NCBI GenBank assembly: GCA_019873625.1
Contig: JAIOAW010000020.1
Span: forward strand, 1 to 46,468
Origin: Chloroflexota bacterium
GTDB lineage: Bacteria; Chloroflexota; Anaerolineae; UBA1429
Direction of reading: 5' to 3'
Length of the DNA stretch: 46,468 nt
Shown piece by piece: positions 1 to 9,121 of this stretch (the stretch's first letter is position 1; every line of letters starts with the position of its first letter). The notes beneath the pieces were generated by a model, which was given only the letters and a program-made list of their open reading frames with translations, searched no databases and was not told where the DNA came from. The translations under genes and the position numbers were made by a program.

Positions 1-251
1 AGGGAGGCCGGCAGGCCTCCCTGTGGCCGGGCGGGGGGATTCGCTGACGTGCAGGTAAGGCGCCTTTCGGCGCCTGCGGGCCGGGAGGCCCGCGCTCCAT
101 ATGGCCCTCACCCTAACCCTCTCCCACGCCAGTGGGAGAGGGAATCGGAGCGCGAGGCTCCCGCCTCGCGAGGGAGGCCTGCCGGCCTCCCTGTGACCGG
201 GCGGGGGATTCGCTGACGTGCAGGTAAGGCGCCTTTCGGCGCCTGCGGGCC
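1..251. repeat. Mosaic of short hairpin modules, with an 82-bp unit present twice
   Basis: No gene is seen here. An approximately 82-bp unit occurs at 1-82 and again at 171-251, differing by one G in a G-run and a few substitutions. The block is built of perfect inverted repeats, nearly all with a 4-base loop: 1-22 (9-bp arms, loop GGCA), 58-75 (7-bp arms, loop TTTC), 76-93 (7-bp arms, loop GGGA), 117-142 (11-bp arms, loop GCCA), 151-170 (8-bp arms, loop TCCC) and 171-192 (9-bp arms, loop TGCC). Related modules recur at 15743-15927 and 42513-42655. This looks like a REP-like intergenic repeat family. The function is unknown. Confidence 0.85.
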
Positions 252-316
252 GTGCATAACCCCTGCTTTGATAGCCCTCTGCGACCTTCTGATAGGTTTT
301 GAGAGTTCGCCAGGCC

Positions 317-354
317 TATAATGGGCGTTGTTCCTTTAGAACGCACGCAGGAGG
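317..354 (+). promoter_or_regulatory. Probable -10 box and ribosome site of the mevalonate operon
   Basis: TATAAT lies at 317-322 and AGGAGG at 349-354, followed by a GTG at 360. No good -35 sits 16-18 bp upstream of the -10 box, so the promoter call is moderate. The -10 box runs into the ATG at 321, so that ATG would lie upstream of, or at, the transcription start. This supports the GTG at 360 as the true start. Confidence 0.5.
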
Positions 355-359
355 TTGCC

Positions 360-1645
360 GTGCCGAGTTCGCGGCTGCAAGGGTTCTACCAACTTTCACC
401 GGCCGAACGGGCGCGCCGCGTGGCCGAGTTTGCCAACTTGAGCGAAGAAGAGGCGGCCTTGCTCGCCTCCGAATCGCCCCTCACGCTCCAGCAGGCCGAT
501 CGTATGATTGAGAATGTGGTCGGCGTATACGGCCTGCCCTTGGCCATCGCCACAAATTTCGTCATCAACGAGCGCGACTATCTCATCCCGATGGTCGTCG
601 AGGAGCCTTCGGTGGTGGCCGGGCTGAGTTACGCCGCGCGGTTGGTGCGCGCGGGGGGCGGGTTCCATGCCCTGGCCGACGCCCCTGAGATGATCGGCCA
701 GATTCAGGTGCTCGATGTGCCCAACCCCGCCGCCGCGCGCCTACGCCTCCTGGCCGCTGAGAAGGAACTCCTGGAGCGCGCCAACGCTTGTGACCCCGTG
801 CTCACCGCCCTAGGCGGGGGGGCACGCGCTTTGCAGGTGCGCCTGGCCGAAAGCCCTGTGGGCACGATGCTCATCGTCCACCTTATTATGGATGTGCGCG
901 ATGCGATGGGCGCGAATGCGGTGAACACCGCGGTGGAGGCCCTGGCCCCGCACGTCGAACGCCTCACCGGCGGGCGCGCCCTGTTGCGCATCGTGTCGAA
1001 CCTCGCCGATCGGCGGCTGGCCCGCGCTTGGGGCGTGGTGCCCAAAGAGGAACTCGCCCTCGAAGGCCTTTCGCCGGAGGAGGGCGTCCAGCGCATTTTA
1101 GAGGCGCACGCCTTCGCCGAGGCCGACCCCTACCGCGCCGCCACGCACAACAAGGGCATTATGAATGGGGTTGACGCCGTGGCCCTCGCCACGGGGAACG
1201 ATTGGCGCGCCATCGAGGCCGGGGCGCATGCCTACGCCGCGCGCAGCGGCCGCTATAAGCCGCTCACGGCGTGGGAGCGGGATGCGCAAGGCAACCTGGT
1301 GGGGAGCATCGAACTGCCGATGGCGGCGGGCATCTTCGGGGGGGCCACCCGGGCGCACCCCCAGGCAAGGCTAGCCATCAAGATTTTGGGCGTGCGCACG
1401 GCCCAGCAGTTCGCCGAGGTGATGGCCGCCGTGGGCCTGGCTCAGAACCTGGCCGCCCTGCGCGCTCTGGCGATGGAGGGCATCCAGCGAGGGCATATGA
1501 AATTGCATGCCCGCCAAGTGGCGATGGCCGCCGGCGCCATTGGCGAGGAGGTTGAGGCGGTGGTCGAGCGGATGCTCGCCGAAGGCGCAGTGCGCTCCGA
1601 CCGCGCGGCGGAGATCCTTGCCGCCCTGCGGCGGGAGGGGCACCG

Positions 1646-1649
<4 letters not shown>
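360..1649 (+). CDS. mvaA: Hydroxymethylglutaryl-CoA reductase, class II
   Basis: Converts HMG-CoA to mevalonate, the committed step of the mevalonate route to isoprenoids. The 429-residue length fits class II (Pseudomonas mevalonii-like) enzymes. Visible signatures are [17 protein letters not shown] near residues 51-67, the EEPSVVA motif at 81-87 with the catalytic Glu, DAMGAN, the NKGIMNG segment with the catalytic Lys, GNDWRA with the catalytic Asp, and GHMKLHARQ near the C-terminus with the catalytic His. The GTG start at 360 is chosen over ATG 321 because AGGAGG precedes it by 5 bases and the -10 box overlaps 321. The stop overlaps the next start by 4 bases (ATGA), so translation is probably coupled. 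Class II enzymes may use NADH or NADPH. The direction (synthesis) is inferred from the three genes that follow. Confidence 0.95.
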
Positions 1650-2701
<1,052 letters not shown>

Positions 2702-2713
2702 GAAGGCCCCTCT

Positions 2714-3871
2714 ATGAGAGACGTTGCTATCCTTGGCCTTGGGCAGACGCCGGTAGGGGAACACTGGGATCTCAGCCTGCGCGATTTGGGGGCGCAGGCC
2801 ATCGTCTCTGCCCTAAAAGATGCCGGCATCGAGGCGCCGCAACTCTTGGTGGTGGGGAATATGCTTTCGGGCAGCCTTTCTCACCAGGAAAACCTCGGCG
2901 CGCTCCTTGCCGATTATGCCGGCTTGCGGGGCATTGAGGCGCTCAAGGTAGAGGCCGCCTGCGCCTCTGGCGCTATGGCGGTGCGTATGGCCTATTTGGC
3001 CGTCGCCGGCGGGATGGTGGACATCGCCGTGGCCTGCGGCGTAGAAAAGATGACCGATGGCTCCAGCGAAGAGACGACCACCGCCCTCGCCGCAGCCGCC
3101 GATGATCTTTTTGAGAGCGACCAAGGCATCTCTTTCGTGGCGCTCAACGCGATGTTGATGCGCCGCTATATGCACGAGTTCGGTTACCGCCGCGAGGATT
3201 TCGCCGAGTTCGCCGTGAACGCCCACCGCAACGCGGCGCGCAACCCGAATGCGATGTTCCGGCGGCCCATCACGCCCCAGGCCTTTGCCGAGGCCAAGAT
3301 GATTGCCACACCCATCAGCCTGCTGGATTCCGCCGGCATTGGCGATGGGGCCGCGGCTCTGGTGCTGGGGCCTATGGACCTGGCGCGGCGGCTGGGGGGC
3401 GCGGTCATCCGCATCGCCGCCTCGGCCAGTGCCACCGATTCCGTGGCCTTGCACGACCGGCGCGACCCGCTCGAAGTGCGGGCCATCTATCTCTCGGCCC
3501 AGCGCGCCTATGCCCAGGCCGGCGTCGGCCCGCAGGATATTGACCTCTTTGAACTGCACGATGCTTTCACGATTATGTCCGCCCTCTCGCTCGAGGGCGC
3601 CGGCTTTGCGCCGCGCGGCGGGGGCGTGCGCCTGGCCCTGGAGGGGGAAATCGGCCTAGAGGGGCGCATCCCCATCTCGACGATGGGGGGCCTCAAGGCC
3701 CGTGGGCACCCCGTGGGGGCCACAGGCGTCTACCAAATCGTAGAGGCTGCCCTGCAATTGCGAGGGCAGGCCGGAGAAAACCAAATCCCTAACTGTCGCC
3801 TGGCGATGACGCAAAACATCGGCGGCAGCGGGGCCAACGTCGTAACGCACATTCTCGAACGCTTGGCATAG
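2714..3871 (+). CDS. Acetyl-CoA C-acetyltransferase (thiolase), archaeal/SCP2 type
   Basis: Makes acetoacetyl-CoA from two acetyl-CoA, the first step of the mevalonate route. The protein has 385 residues. The nucleophile is Cys83 in EAACASGAMAV. The canonical NEAF motif is HDAF (in LFELHDAFTIM), and GGLKARGHPVGATGV supplies the C-terminal His. The second cysteine of classical biosynthetic thiolases (CxG) is absent; QNIGGSGANVV stands in its place, as in archaeal and SCP2-type thiolases. It lies between the synthase and the DUF35 gene, which fits a channelling complex. Start ATG at 2714 has a weak AAGG site upstream. A fatty-acid thiolase role is possible but is made unlikely by the context. 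Confidence 0.93.
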   Translation: MRDVAILGLGQTPVGEHWDLSLRDLGAQAIVSALKDAGIEAPQLLVVGNMLSGSLSHQENLGALLADYAGLRGIEALKVEAACASGAMAVRMAYLAVAGGMVDIAVACGVEKMTDGSSEETTTALAAAADDLFESDQGISFVALNAMLMRRYMHEFGYRREDFAEFAVNAHRNAARNPNAMFRRPITPQAFAEAKMIATPISLLDSAGIGDGAAALVLGPMDLARRLGGAVIRIAASASATDSVALHDRRDPLEVRAIYLSAQRAYAQAGVGPQDIDLFELHDAFTIMSALSLEGAGFAPRGGGVRLALEGEIGLEGRIPISTMGGLKARGHPVGATGVYQIVEAALQLRGQAGENQIPNCRLAMTQNIGGSGANVVTHILERLA

Positions 3872-3889
3872 CGATTGGAGGTTAGCACG

Positions 3890-4297
3890 ATGACCATCCC
3901 TTCTTATTGGCGAACGCGCAGACAGCGGCTCAGCCTGGAGGGCGAGATTTGCCCCCACTGCCGGCGCCACGTGTTCCCGCCACGGGATATTTGCCCCTAC
4001 TGCGGCGGCCCTGCCAAGGCGGCGGCCTCTTTGAGCGGGCGGGGCACGGTGTACTCTTTTTCGCTTGTGCACAATGCGCCGGCCGGGTTCGAACCCTATG
4101 CGCCCTACCTGGTGGCCATCGTCAAACTCGATGAAGGCCCCTTGGTCACGGCCCAATTGACGGACGTCTCGCCGGATGAGGTATCCATCGGTATGCCCGT
4201 GGAGATGGTAACGCGCAAACTGCGCGAAGAGGGCGAAGAGGGCCTGATCGTGTACGGCTACAAGTTCCGGCCCCTTTTGCAGGCGGAAGCCTTGTAA
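3890..4297 (+). CDS. DUF35 / OB-fold acyl-CoA-binding protein with zinc ribbon
   Basis: A 135-residue protein with an N-terminal rubredoxin-like zinc ribbon (Cys21, Cys24, Cys35, Cys38, as CPHC and CPYC) followed by an OB-fold domain (DUF35). In archaea this protein bridges acetoacetyl-CoA thiolase and HMG-CoA synthase so that the intermediate passes through a shared CoA site. Its place right behind the thiolase argues for the same role here. The ATG at 3890 is chosen over an in-frame TTG at 3875 because GGAGG at 3877-3881 overlaps that TTG and sits 8 bases before the ATG. It is the last gene of the operon, and I see no clear terminator after it. Confidence 0.9.
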   Translation: MTIPSYWRTRRQRLSLEGEICPHCRRHVFPPRDICPYCGGPAKAAASLSGRGTVYSFSLVHNAPAGFEPYAPYLVAIVKLDEGPLVTAQLTDVSPDEVSIGMPVEMVTRKLREEGEEGLIVYGYKFRPLLQAEAL

Positions 4298-4338
4298 CCC
4301 CTTGGGCGCGCCGACGCGACGCTTCCGCACGCTAACCT

Positions 4339-4367
4339 TTGACGCGCCAGCCCCCCTGGCATAGAAT
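4339..4367 (+). promoter_or_regulatory. Promoter TTGACG - 17 bp - TAGAAT
   Basis: TTGACG at 4339-4344, a 17-bp spacer and TAGAAT at 4362-4367, upstream of the epimerase gene. It separates this operon from the mevalonate genes and places transcription start near 4374, which rules out the in-frame GTG at 4373 as the start. Confidence 0.75.
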
Positions 4368-4405
4368 CGCCCGTGTTCGAGCATCCGCAGCAAAGGGGAA
4401 GGCGT

Positions 4406-5404
4406 ATGAGGGCGCTCATCACAGGGGGGTGCGGTTTCATCGGCAGCCACTTGGCCGAGGCGCTTTTGGCGCGAGGCGACGAGGTTACCGTCATAGACGA
4501 CCTCTCCACGGGGCAGTTCGAGAATATCGCACACCTCGTCGGGCGGCCGGGGTTCCGCTTTGCCATCGAGACCATCCTCAACGAGACGGTGATGGATCGC
4601 CTGGTGAGCGAGTGCGATCTCATCTACCACCTGGCGGCGGCGGTTGGGGTAGAACTCATCGTCAGCGACCCCGTGCGCGTCATCGAGACGAACATCAAAG
4701 GCACCGATGCCGTCTTGCGCATCGGGGCGCGCTACCGCAAAAAAGTGCTCCTCGCCTCCTCTTCCGAGGTGTACGGCAAGAGCGAAGAAGTGCCCTTCCA
4801 CGAGGATGCCGACCGCGTCCTTGGCCCCACCACGCGCAGCCGTTGGAGTTACGCGTGTTCCAAAGCGATGGACGAGTTCCTGGCCCTGGCCTATTTTCGG
4901 CGTTATGCGCTCCCCGTGGTGATTATGCGCTTTTTCAACACCATCGGCCCGCGCCAAACGGGGCGCTATGGCATGGTGGTGCCGCGCTTTGTGCGGCAGG
5001 CCCTGCTCAATCAACCCCTTACCGTCTATGGAGACGGCCAACAGACGCGTTGCTTTACCTCCGTCAAAGATGTGGTGCGCGCCGTCATCGGCCTGGCCGA
5101 TGCGCCTCAAGCGGTGGGGCAGGTGTTCAACATCGGCAGCCAAGAGGAGGTAACCATCGAGGCGCTCGCTCGCCGCACCATCGCGCTCGCGGGCAGTCGC
5201 TCGGAGATCGTCTTCGTCCCCTACGACCAGGCCTATGAACAGGGGTTCGAGGATATGCGCCGCCGCGTGCCAGATATCTCGCGCATCAAGCGCGCCATCG
5301 GCTGGGAGCCGCAGATCAACCTCGACGGCATCCTCCTCGAAGTGATCGCCGATATGCGCCAGCGCCTGGAGCGCGAGGCCCTCCAGAAGGAGGAGAGGCT
5401 GTAG
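4406..5404 (+). CDS. NAD-dependent epimerase/dehydratase (nucleotide-sugar, extended SDR)
   Basis: An extended short-chain dehydrogenase of 332 residues acting on a nucleotide sugar, most like UDP-glucose 4-epimerases and UDP-glucuronate decarboxylases. The Rossmann motif TGGCGFIGSH is at residues 6-15. Catalytic residues are the serines of ASSSEVYG (about 117-124) and Tyr149/Lys153 in YACSK. NTIGPRQTGRYG and GDGQQTRCFTSVKD are typical substrate-side segments. The ATG at 4406 follows the GGGGAAGG site and a good promoter. The stop codon abuts the start of the lipoprotein gene, with no intergenic base. The exact sugar cannot be read from the sequence. Confidence 0.88.
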   Translation: MRALITGGCGFIGSHLAEALLARGDEVTVIDDLSTGQFENIAHLVGRPGFRFAIETILNETVMDRLVSECDLIYHLAAAVGVELIVSDPVRVIETNIKGTDAVLRIGARYRKKVLLASSSEVYGKSEEVPFHEDADRVLGPTTRSRWSYACSKAMDEFLALAYFRRYALPVVIMRFFNTIGPRQTGRYGMVVPRFVRQALLNQPLTVYGDGQQTRCFTSVKDVVRAVIGLADAPQAVGQVFNIGSQEEVTIEALARRTIALAGSRSEIVFVPYDQAYEQGFEDMRRRVPDISRIKRAIGWEPQINLDGILLEVIADMRQRLEREALQKEERL

Positions 5405-6886
5405 ATGCCCGCCTTTCGCGCCCGTTTCGTATGGGGGGCGGCCCTGGCCCTTTGGCTGAGCATCGGGGCCTTGGCTTGCTACCCGGGTTTGCCCAGGCCC
5501 CCTACGCCCACGCCAGATTACCCAGCCCTCGAAACGCGCGTGGCGGCCATTCTGGGGGCCACGATGACGGCGCGCGCCCCCATCCCCACTCAGACGCCTC
5601 TCCCCACCGAGACGCCGCGCCCGCCCGCGAGCACCGCAACGCCCGCGCCCACGGCCAGCCCTTCGCCGCCCCCTACGGTTTCCATCGCCTCTCCGCCGGT
5701 GGCCTTTGTGCGTTTAGGGCCAGACCAAGCGGCAAATATCGTCCTCCGCGAGGCCTTGGGGGGCCAAGAGGAAATCCTCACCCACTTTGCTGAACCGCTC
5801 GGCATCACGAGCCTTTCTTGGTCTCAGGATGGGGAGTGGATGGTCTTTGCTAGCGCGCACGACTTTATCCGCAGCCGAGAGGATGAATACAACGTCTTTA
5901 TGATGCGCTACGATGGCTCTGACCTGCATATGGTTACGGGAGACTATATAGACCCCGAAAAGGCCGCCGGGCCTTTTGTGCCCCTCACGGGTTGGGTGAT
6001 GGGCGCCAAGGGCACCTGCTTGGTGTATGCGCAGGGCGCCGCCAACCCCGTCGAGGCGGATGATGCCACGGGCCGTTTTGAACTCCCGGCCGTGCCGCTG
6101 GAGGCACGATGGGCGCGCGCCGTCTGCCGAGATGGAGAGGCCGTCTTCCAAGGGAGCGCCGACCTCGTGCGCATACGCGATGCGCTGGTGCCCGTCAATA
6201 TCCGCGTCGAGCCGAGGGGGCAAGGCTGGCAGCGCGTCGCCCTATCCAAAACGGGGGCACTGATCGGCGGCACCTTTTACCGCTGGGTGTTGGATGAAGA
6301 AGGCCACCCCCGTTACGCCTTTGACGGCGTCATCGTGGATTTGGAGGCCGGCACGCGCTACACGCTCACCCTTCCCGCCGAGACGACCTTCTTGGGGCTG
6401 GATTGGTCGCCCAAGGGGGGCGCGATCGTGGCCGCTCTGACGACCGAGACGGGCACATCCCTCTGGCTTTTTGCCCCCGATGGCACCGCCCTTCGCCCCT
6501 TGGTGGAAATTCCCAACCCTGAGCAAGAGATTTTGACCGCCGCGAACCCGGCCTGGTCCCCAAATGGGGAAGAGATCGCCTTCGAACTGCGCCACTGGTA
6601 TTGGTGGGGCGAAAATCAATATCGAACGGATCTTATGCTCGTCTCGGCGGAAGGGGAAAATCTGCGCCCCCTGGTCGAGACGGCCTGGGGCGAGCATGCT
6701 ACCTCGCCCTCTTGGGCACCGCACGGCAAGGCCATCTACTTCCAACTTGCCAAGGCGGAGCCCGGCACCGCGTTCCACGAAGTAACCGGCGGGGATATCT
6801 ACTTCAAATGGCTGGAAGGGGAAGAGATCATCCCCTGGACGGACGACGGCGTGAGTTTGTTCCCGGCCGTGCGCCCTGCGCCGTAA
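5405..6886 (+). CDS. Lipoprotein with Thr/Pro linker and WD40-like (PD40) beta-propeller
   Basis: A 493-residue exported protein. A hydrophobic signal ends in a lipobox-like ALAC at about residues 22-25. A Thr/Pro-rich linker runs from about 30 to 95 with many PTP/TPxP steps. A beta-propeller domain follows, marked by repeats of the TolB/PD40 type: LSWSQDGEWMVFAS, LDWSPKGGAIVAAL, PAWSPNGEEIAFEL and PSWAPHGKAIYFQL. Such proteins are usually anchored on the cell surface and bind protein or glycan. Its neighbours are a nucleotide-sugar epimerase and an enolase-superfamily enzyme, so a link to sugar sensing or binding is possible but unproven. Confidence 0.8.
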   Translation: MPAFRARFVWGAALALWLSIGALACYPGLPRPPTPTPDYPALETRVAAILGATMTARAPIPTQTPLPTETPRPPASTATPAPTASPSPPPTVSIASPPVAFVRLGPDQAANIVLREALGGQEEILTHFAEPLGITSLSWSQDGEWMVFASAHDFIRSREDEYNVFMMRYDGSDLHMVTGDYIDPEKAAGPFVPLTGWVMGAKGTCLVYAQGAANPVEADDATGRFELPAVPLEARWARAVCRDGEAVFQGSADLVRIRDALVPVNIRVEPRGQGWQRVALSKTGALIGGTFYRWVLDEEGHPRYAFDGVIVDLEAGTRYTLTLPAETTFLGLDWSPKGGAIVAALTTETGTSLWLFAPDGTALRPLVEIPNPEQEILTAANPAWSPNGEEIAFELRHWYWWGENQYRTDLMLVSAEGENLRPLVETAWGEHATSPSWAPHGKAIYFQLAKAEPGTAFHEVTGGDIYFKWLEGEEIIPWTDDGVSLFPAVRPAP

Positions 6887-6916
6887 AGGGCGCACGGGCG
6901 CGAAAGGAGGTGCTCT

Positions 6917-8083
6917 GTGCGCGTTACGGGCGTCAAGACGTTTCTCGTCTCCCCGGCGAGCCACCTCGCGGGGATGATCGGCGGCAAGAACCTACTCTTT
7001 GTCAAAATCGAGACGGATAGCGGCATCGTAGGCTGGGGAGAGGCCTACACGCAACTCGATCGCGACCGCAACATCGAACGGCACGTGCAGGATTTGGCGC
7101 GTTACCTCGTCGGGCGCGAGGTGTGCCACATTCGCCACTTTACCCATATGGTGATGGAGGATTTCGCCGGCCGGCGCGGCGCGATGGACCTCTACAGCGC
7201 GCTCAGCGCCCTGGAGCAGGCCCTTTGGGATGCCTGGGGCAAGCGTTTGGGCGAACCGGTCTATAACCTCTTGGGCGGGCCGTGCCGCGAACGCCTCCGT
7301 GTGTACGCCAACGGCTGGTATGGCGGGGCGCGCACGCCCGATGACTATGCCCAAAAAGCGGCCGAGACGGTGGCGCGCGGCTTCACCGCGCTCAAATTCG
7401 ACCCCTTCCCCGGCCCGTGGCGGCTGTACATCACTCCGGAGGTCGAAGATCGGGCCATCGAAAACGTCCGCGCGGTGCGGGAGGCCGTCGGCCCTCAGGT
7501 GGACCTGCTCATCGAGGGGCACCGCCGTTTGGCCCCGATGCACGCCGTGCGCATCGGCGAGCGTTTGGCGCCCTATGCCCCCTTTTGGTATGAGGAACCC
7601 GTCCCGGCCGATAACGTCGCGGCGCTCGCCGAGGTGCGCCGCCAGGTGCGCATCCCCATCGTCACCGGGGAAACGCTGTATACGAAGGCGGCCTTCGTGC
7701 CCATCCTCGAGGCGCGCGCGGCGGATATCCTCAACCCAGACGTCTGCAACTGCGGCGGCATCCTCGAACTCAAAGAGATCGCCGCGATGGCCGAGCCGCA
7801 CCTGGTGGCCCTCGCGCCGCACAATTACAACAGCGTAACCATCGGCCTGGCGGCCACCCTCCAGGCTTCAGCCTGTATGCCGAATTTCATCATCACGGAA
7901 TATTTTGTGAACTTTGAAGAGACGGGGCACGATATTGCCGTCAACCCCCTCCGCGTGGAAGAGGGGGGCTATATTGCCCTGCCCAAGGCCCCCGGCCTGG
8001 GGATGGAACTCGACGAGGCGCGCCTGGCCGCCTGGCCCTATCGGGAGTACCCGCCGCGCAACCTGCCGCGCTTGGAGGTGTAA
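6917..8083 (+). CDS. Enolase-superfamily dehydratase (mandelate racemase / galactonate dehydratase group)
   Basis: A 388-residue protein with the two-domain mandelate racemase layout. Probable acid/base and metal residues: Lys160 in ALKFDPF, Glu200 with His202 in IEGHRRLAP, Glu226 in WYEEPVP, Glu252 in TGETLYT, Asp275 in NPDVCNCGG and His302 in APHNYNS. The EGHRR segment is placed like the DFHGR segment of galactonate dehydratase, so dehydration of a sugar acid is the best guess. The GTG start at 6917 follows a very strong AAAGGAGGTG (6904-6913). It is the last gene of the operon begun at 4406. The substrate cannot be assigned. Confidence 0.88.
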   Translation: MRVTGVKTFLVSPASHLAGMIGGKNLLFVKIETDSGIVGWGEAYTQLDRDRNIERHVQDLARYLVGREVCHIRHFTHMVMEDFAGRRGAMDLYSALSALEQALWDAWGKRLGEPVYNLLGGPCRERLRVYANGWYGGARTPDDYAQKAAETVARGFTALKFDPFPGPWRLYITPEVEDRAIENVRAVREAVGPQVDLLIEGHRRLAPMHAVRIGERLAPYAPFWYEEPVPADNVAALAEVRRQVRIPIVTGETLYTKAAFVPILEARAADILNPDVCNCGGILELKEIAAMAEPHLVALAPHNYNSVTIGLAATLQASACMPNFIITEYFVNFEETGHDIAVNPLRVEEGGYIALPKAPGLGMELDEARLAAWPYREYPPRNLPRLEV

Positions 8084-8085
8084 CT

Positions 8086-8114
8086 TTGGCGCGCGGCCGC
8101 AAGGGTTATACAAT
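8086..8114 (+). promoter_or_regulatory. Promoter TTGGCG - 17 bp - TACAAT
   Basis: TTGGCG at 8086-8091, a 17-bp spacer and TACAAT at 8109-8114. It directly follows the stop codon of the dehydratase gene and serves the gene at 8149, whose ribosome site AAAGGAG is at about 8135-8141. Confidence 0.75.
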
Positions 8115-8148
8115 GGCGGCATCATAACAGTATGAAAGGAGTGCCCAG

Positions 8149-9042
8149 GTGAACGAGGCCAATCCTCGCCCGACGATTCTCGATGTGCTCAAGCGGCACG
8201 GGTTCTCCATCCTTTTGGGGGTAAGCGTGCTCGTCCTTATCATCGCCATCGTTTTCATCGCCACGCCCACGTTGGGCCAGCCCTGGGCGCGCGCCGCCGT
8301 GCCCACGCTCGGGGTGCGGCCCACGCGCACGGCCACCCCCACGGCCACGCCGCTCCCGCCGACGCCCACGCCTATCCCGCCCACAGCCACGGCGACACCC
8401 GTGCCCCCCACGGCCACGCCCATCCCGCCGACGCCGACCCCGCTCCCCCCTACGGAGACGCCGCTCCCCCCCACGGCCACGCCCGCGCCCCCCACGCCCA
8501 CGCGTGTGCCGCCTACGCCCACCCGTCGGCCCCCCACGGCCACGCCCGTGCCTGTAACGATCCTCTTCCAGGTGCCCATTGATAACGGCGAGTGGGGCAA
8601 GGAGTTCATCTACGTCAAGAACGAGGAGCCAATCTACGTGGTGGGGAGCGATGGCCACCGCTACCGCGCCGAGTTGGGGTTCCTCTCCTCGCCGAGCGCC
8701 CTGCAAAAGACGCAAGAGTTCTGGAGTTATGCGCGCCTGGGAGGCGCCAATTGGAAGATGATCCTCGAGACGCGCGCCTCGGTGCAGTGGGTTTCTTGCA
8801 CCGACAAGATGAACGTCTGCTCAGAAGCAGCCTGGTCTAACCCGCAGGCGAGCGTCACGATCAAGGTCTATCTCAAGCCGCACGTTTGGCAGGCCCTGCT
8901 CAACGATTATCTCGCCGGGGGTTGGCAGGCCACCACGCGCAACGCCTATTATGGGGAGGTGCAGAACGCCATCTTTTACCCCCTCGTCAAGGCGGCGCCG
9001 GATGCGCCCTGCGTAGGGTTCCAATTCACGCGGGTAGATTAG
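8149..9042 (+). CDS. Membrane-anchored protein with Thr-Pro linker and unknown outer domain
   Basis: A 297-residue protein that I do not recognise by family. A short cytoplasmic head is followed by one membrane segment at about residues 21-42 ([18 protein letters not shown]). A long linker of Thr-Pro repeats covers about residues 58-138, with units such as [14 protein letters not shown] compact C-terminal domain of about 155 residues follows, rich in Trp and Tyr, with cysteines ([19 protein letters not shown]) that could form disulfides outside the membrane. It is transcribed alone from its own promoter and ends at a strong hairpin facing pckG. The linker is typical of Chloroflexota cell-surface proteins. 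Confidence 0.8.
   Translation: MNEANPRPTILDVLKRHGFSILLGVSVLVLIIAIVFIATPTLGQPWARAAVPTLGVRPTRTATPTATPLPPTPTPIPPTATATPVPPTATPIPPTPTPLPPTETPLPPTATPAPPTPTRVPPTPTRRPPTATPVPVTILFQVPIDNGEWGKEFIYVKNEEPIYVVGSDGHRYRAELGFLSSPSALQKTQEFWSYARLGGANWKMILETRASVQWVSCTDKMNVCSEAAWSNPQASVTIKVYLKPHVWQALLNDYLAGGWQATTRNAYYGEVQNAIFYPLVKAAPDAPCVGFQFTRVD
8317..8556 (+). repeat. Degenerate repeats coding the Thr-Pro linker
   Basis: About 240 bases of imperfect repeats of CCSACGCC-type units inside the membrane-protein gene, encoding (P)TPxPPTxTP steps. Unit length varies and the period follows codons, so this is a coding low-complexity linker and not a CRISPR or satellite array. Confidence 0.85.
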
Positions 9043-9071
9043 CAGCCAGCCGGTACGTTGAACAAAAGAAC

Positions 9072-9102
9072 TGCGGGGCGCTCAATGGATGAGCGCCCCG
9101 CA
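9072..9102. terminator. Bidirectional hairpin between convergent genes
   Basis: A perfect 13-bp inverted repeat (arms 9072-9084 and 9090-9102, 5-base loop) between the stop codons of the membrane-protein gene and pckG. The T-runs around it are weak, but its position fits a shared terminator. Confidence 0.75.
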
Positions 9103-9121
9103 TGGTGTGTACGGTATCCGT

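Noticed and set aside
321-359. ATG at 321 as the start of HMG-CoA reductase
   Set aside because: The ATG overlaps the TATAAT box and lacks a ribosome site; the GTG at 360 has AGGAGG and fits the family N-terminus.
3656-5143. Long - strand frame over the DUF35 and epimerase genes
   Set aside because: It crosses an operon boundary and a promoter, and shows no domain; the + strand genes have clear catalytic motifs.
8317-8556. Repetitive C/G-rich stretch that could look like a CRISPR or minisatellite
   Set aside because: The units follow codons and encode a Thr-Pro linker in frame; there are no unique spacers of even length and no cas gene.
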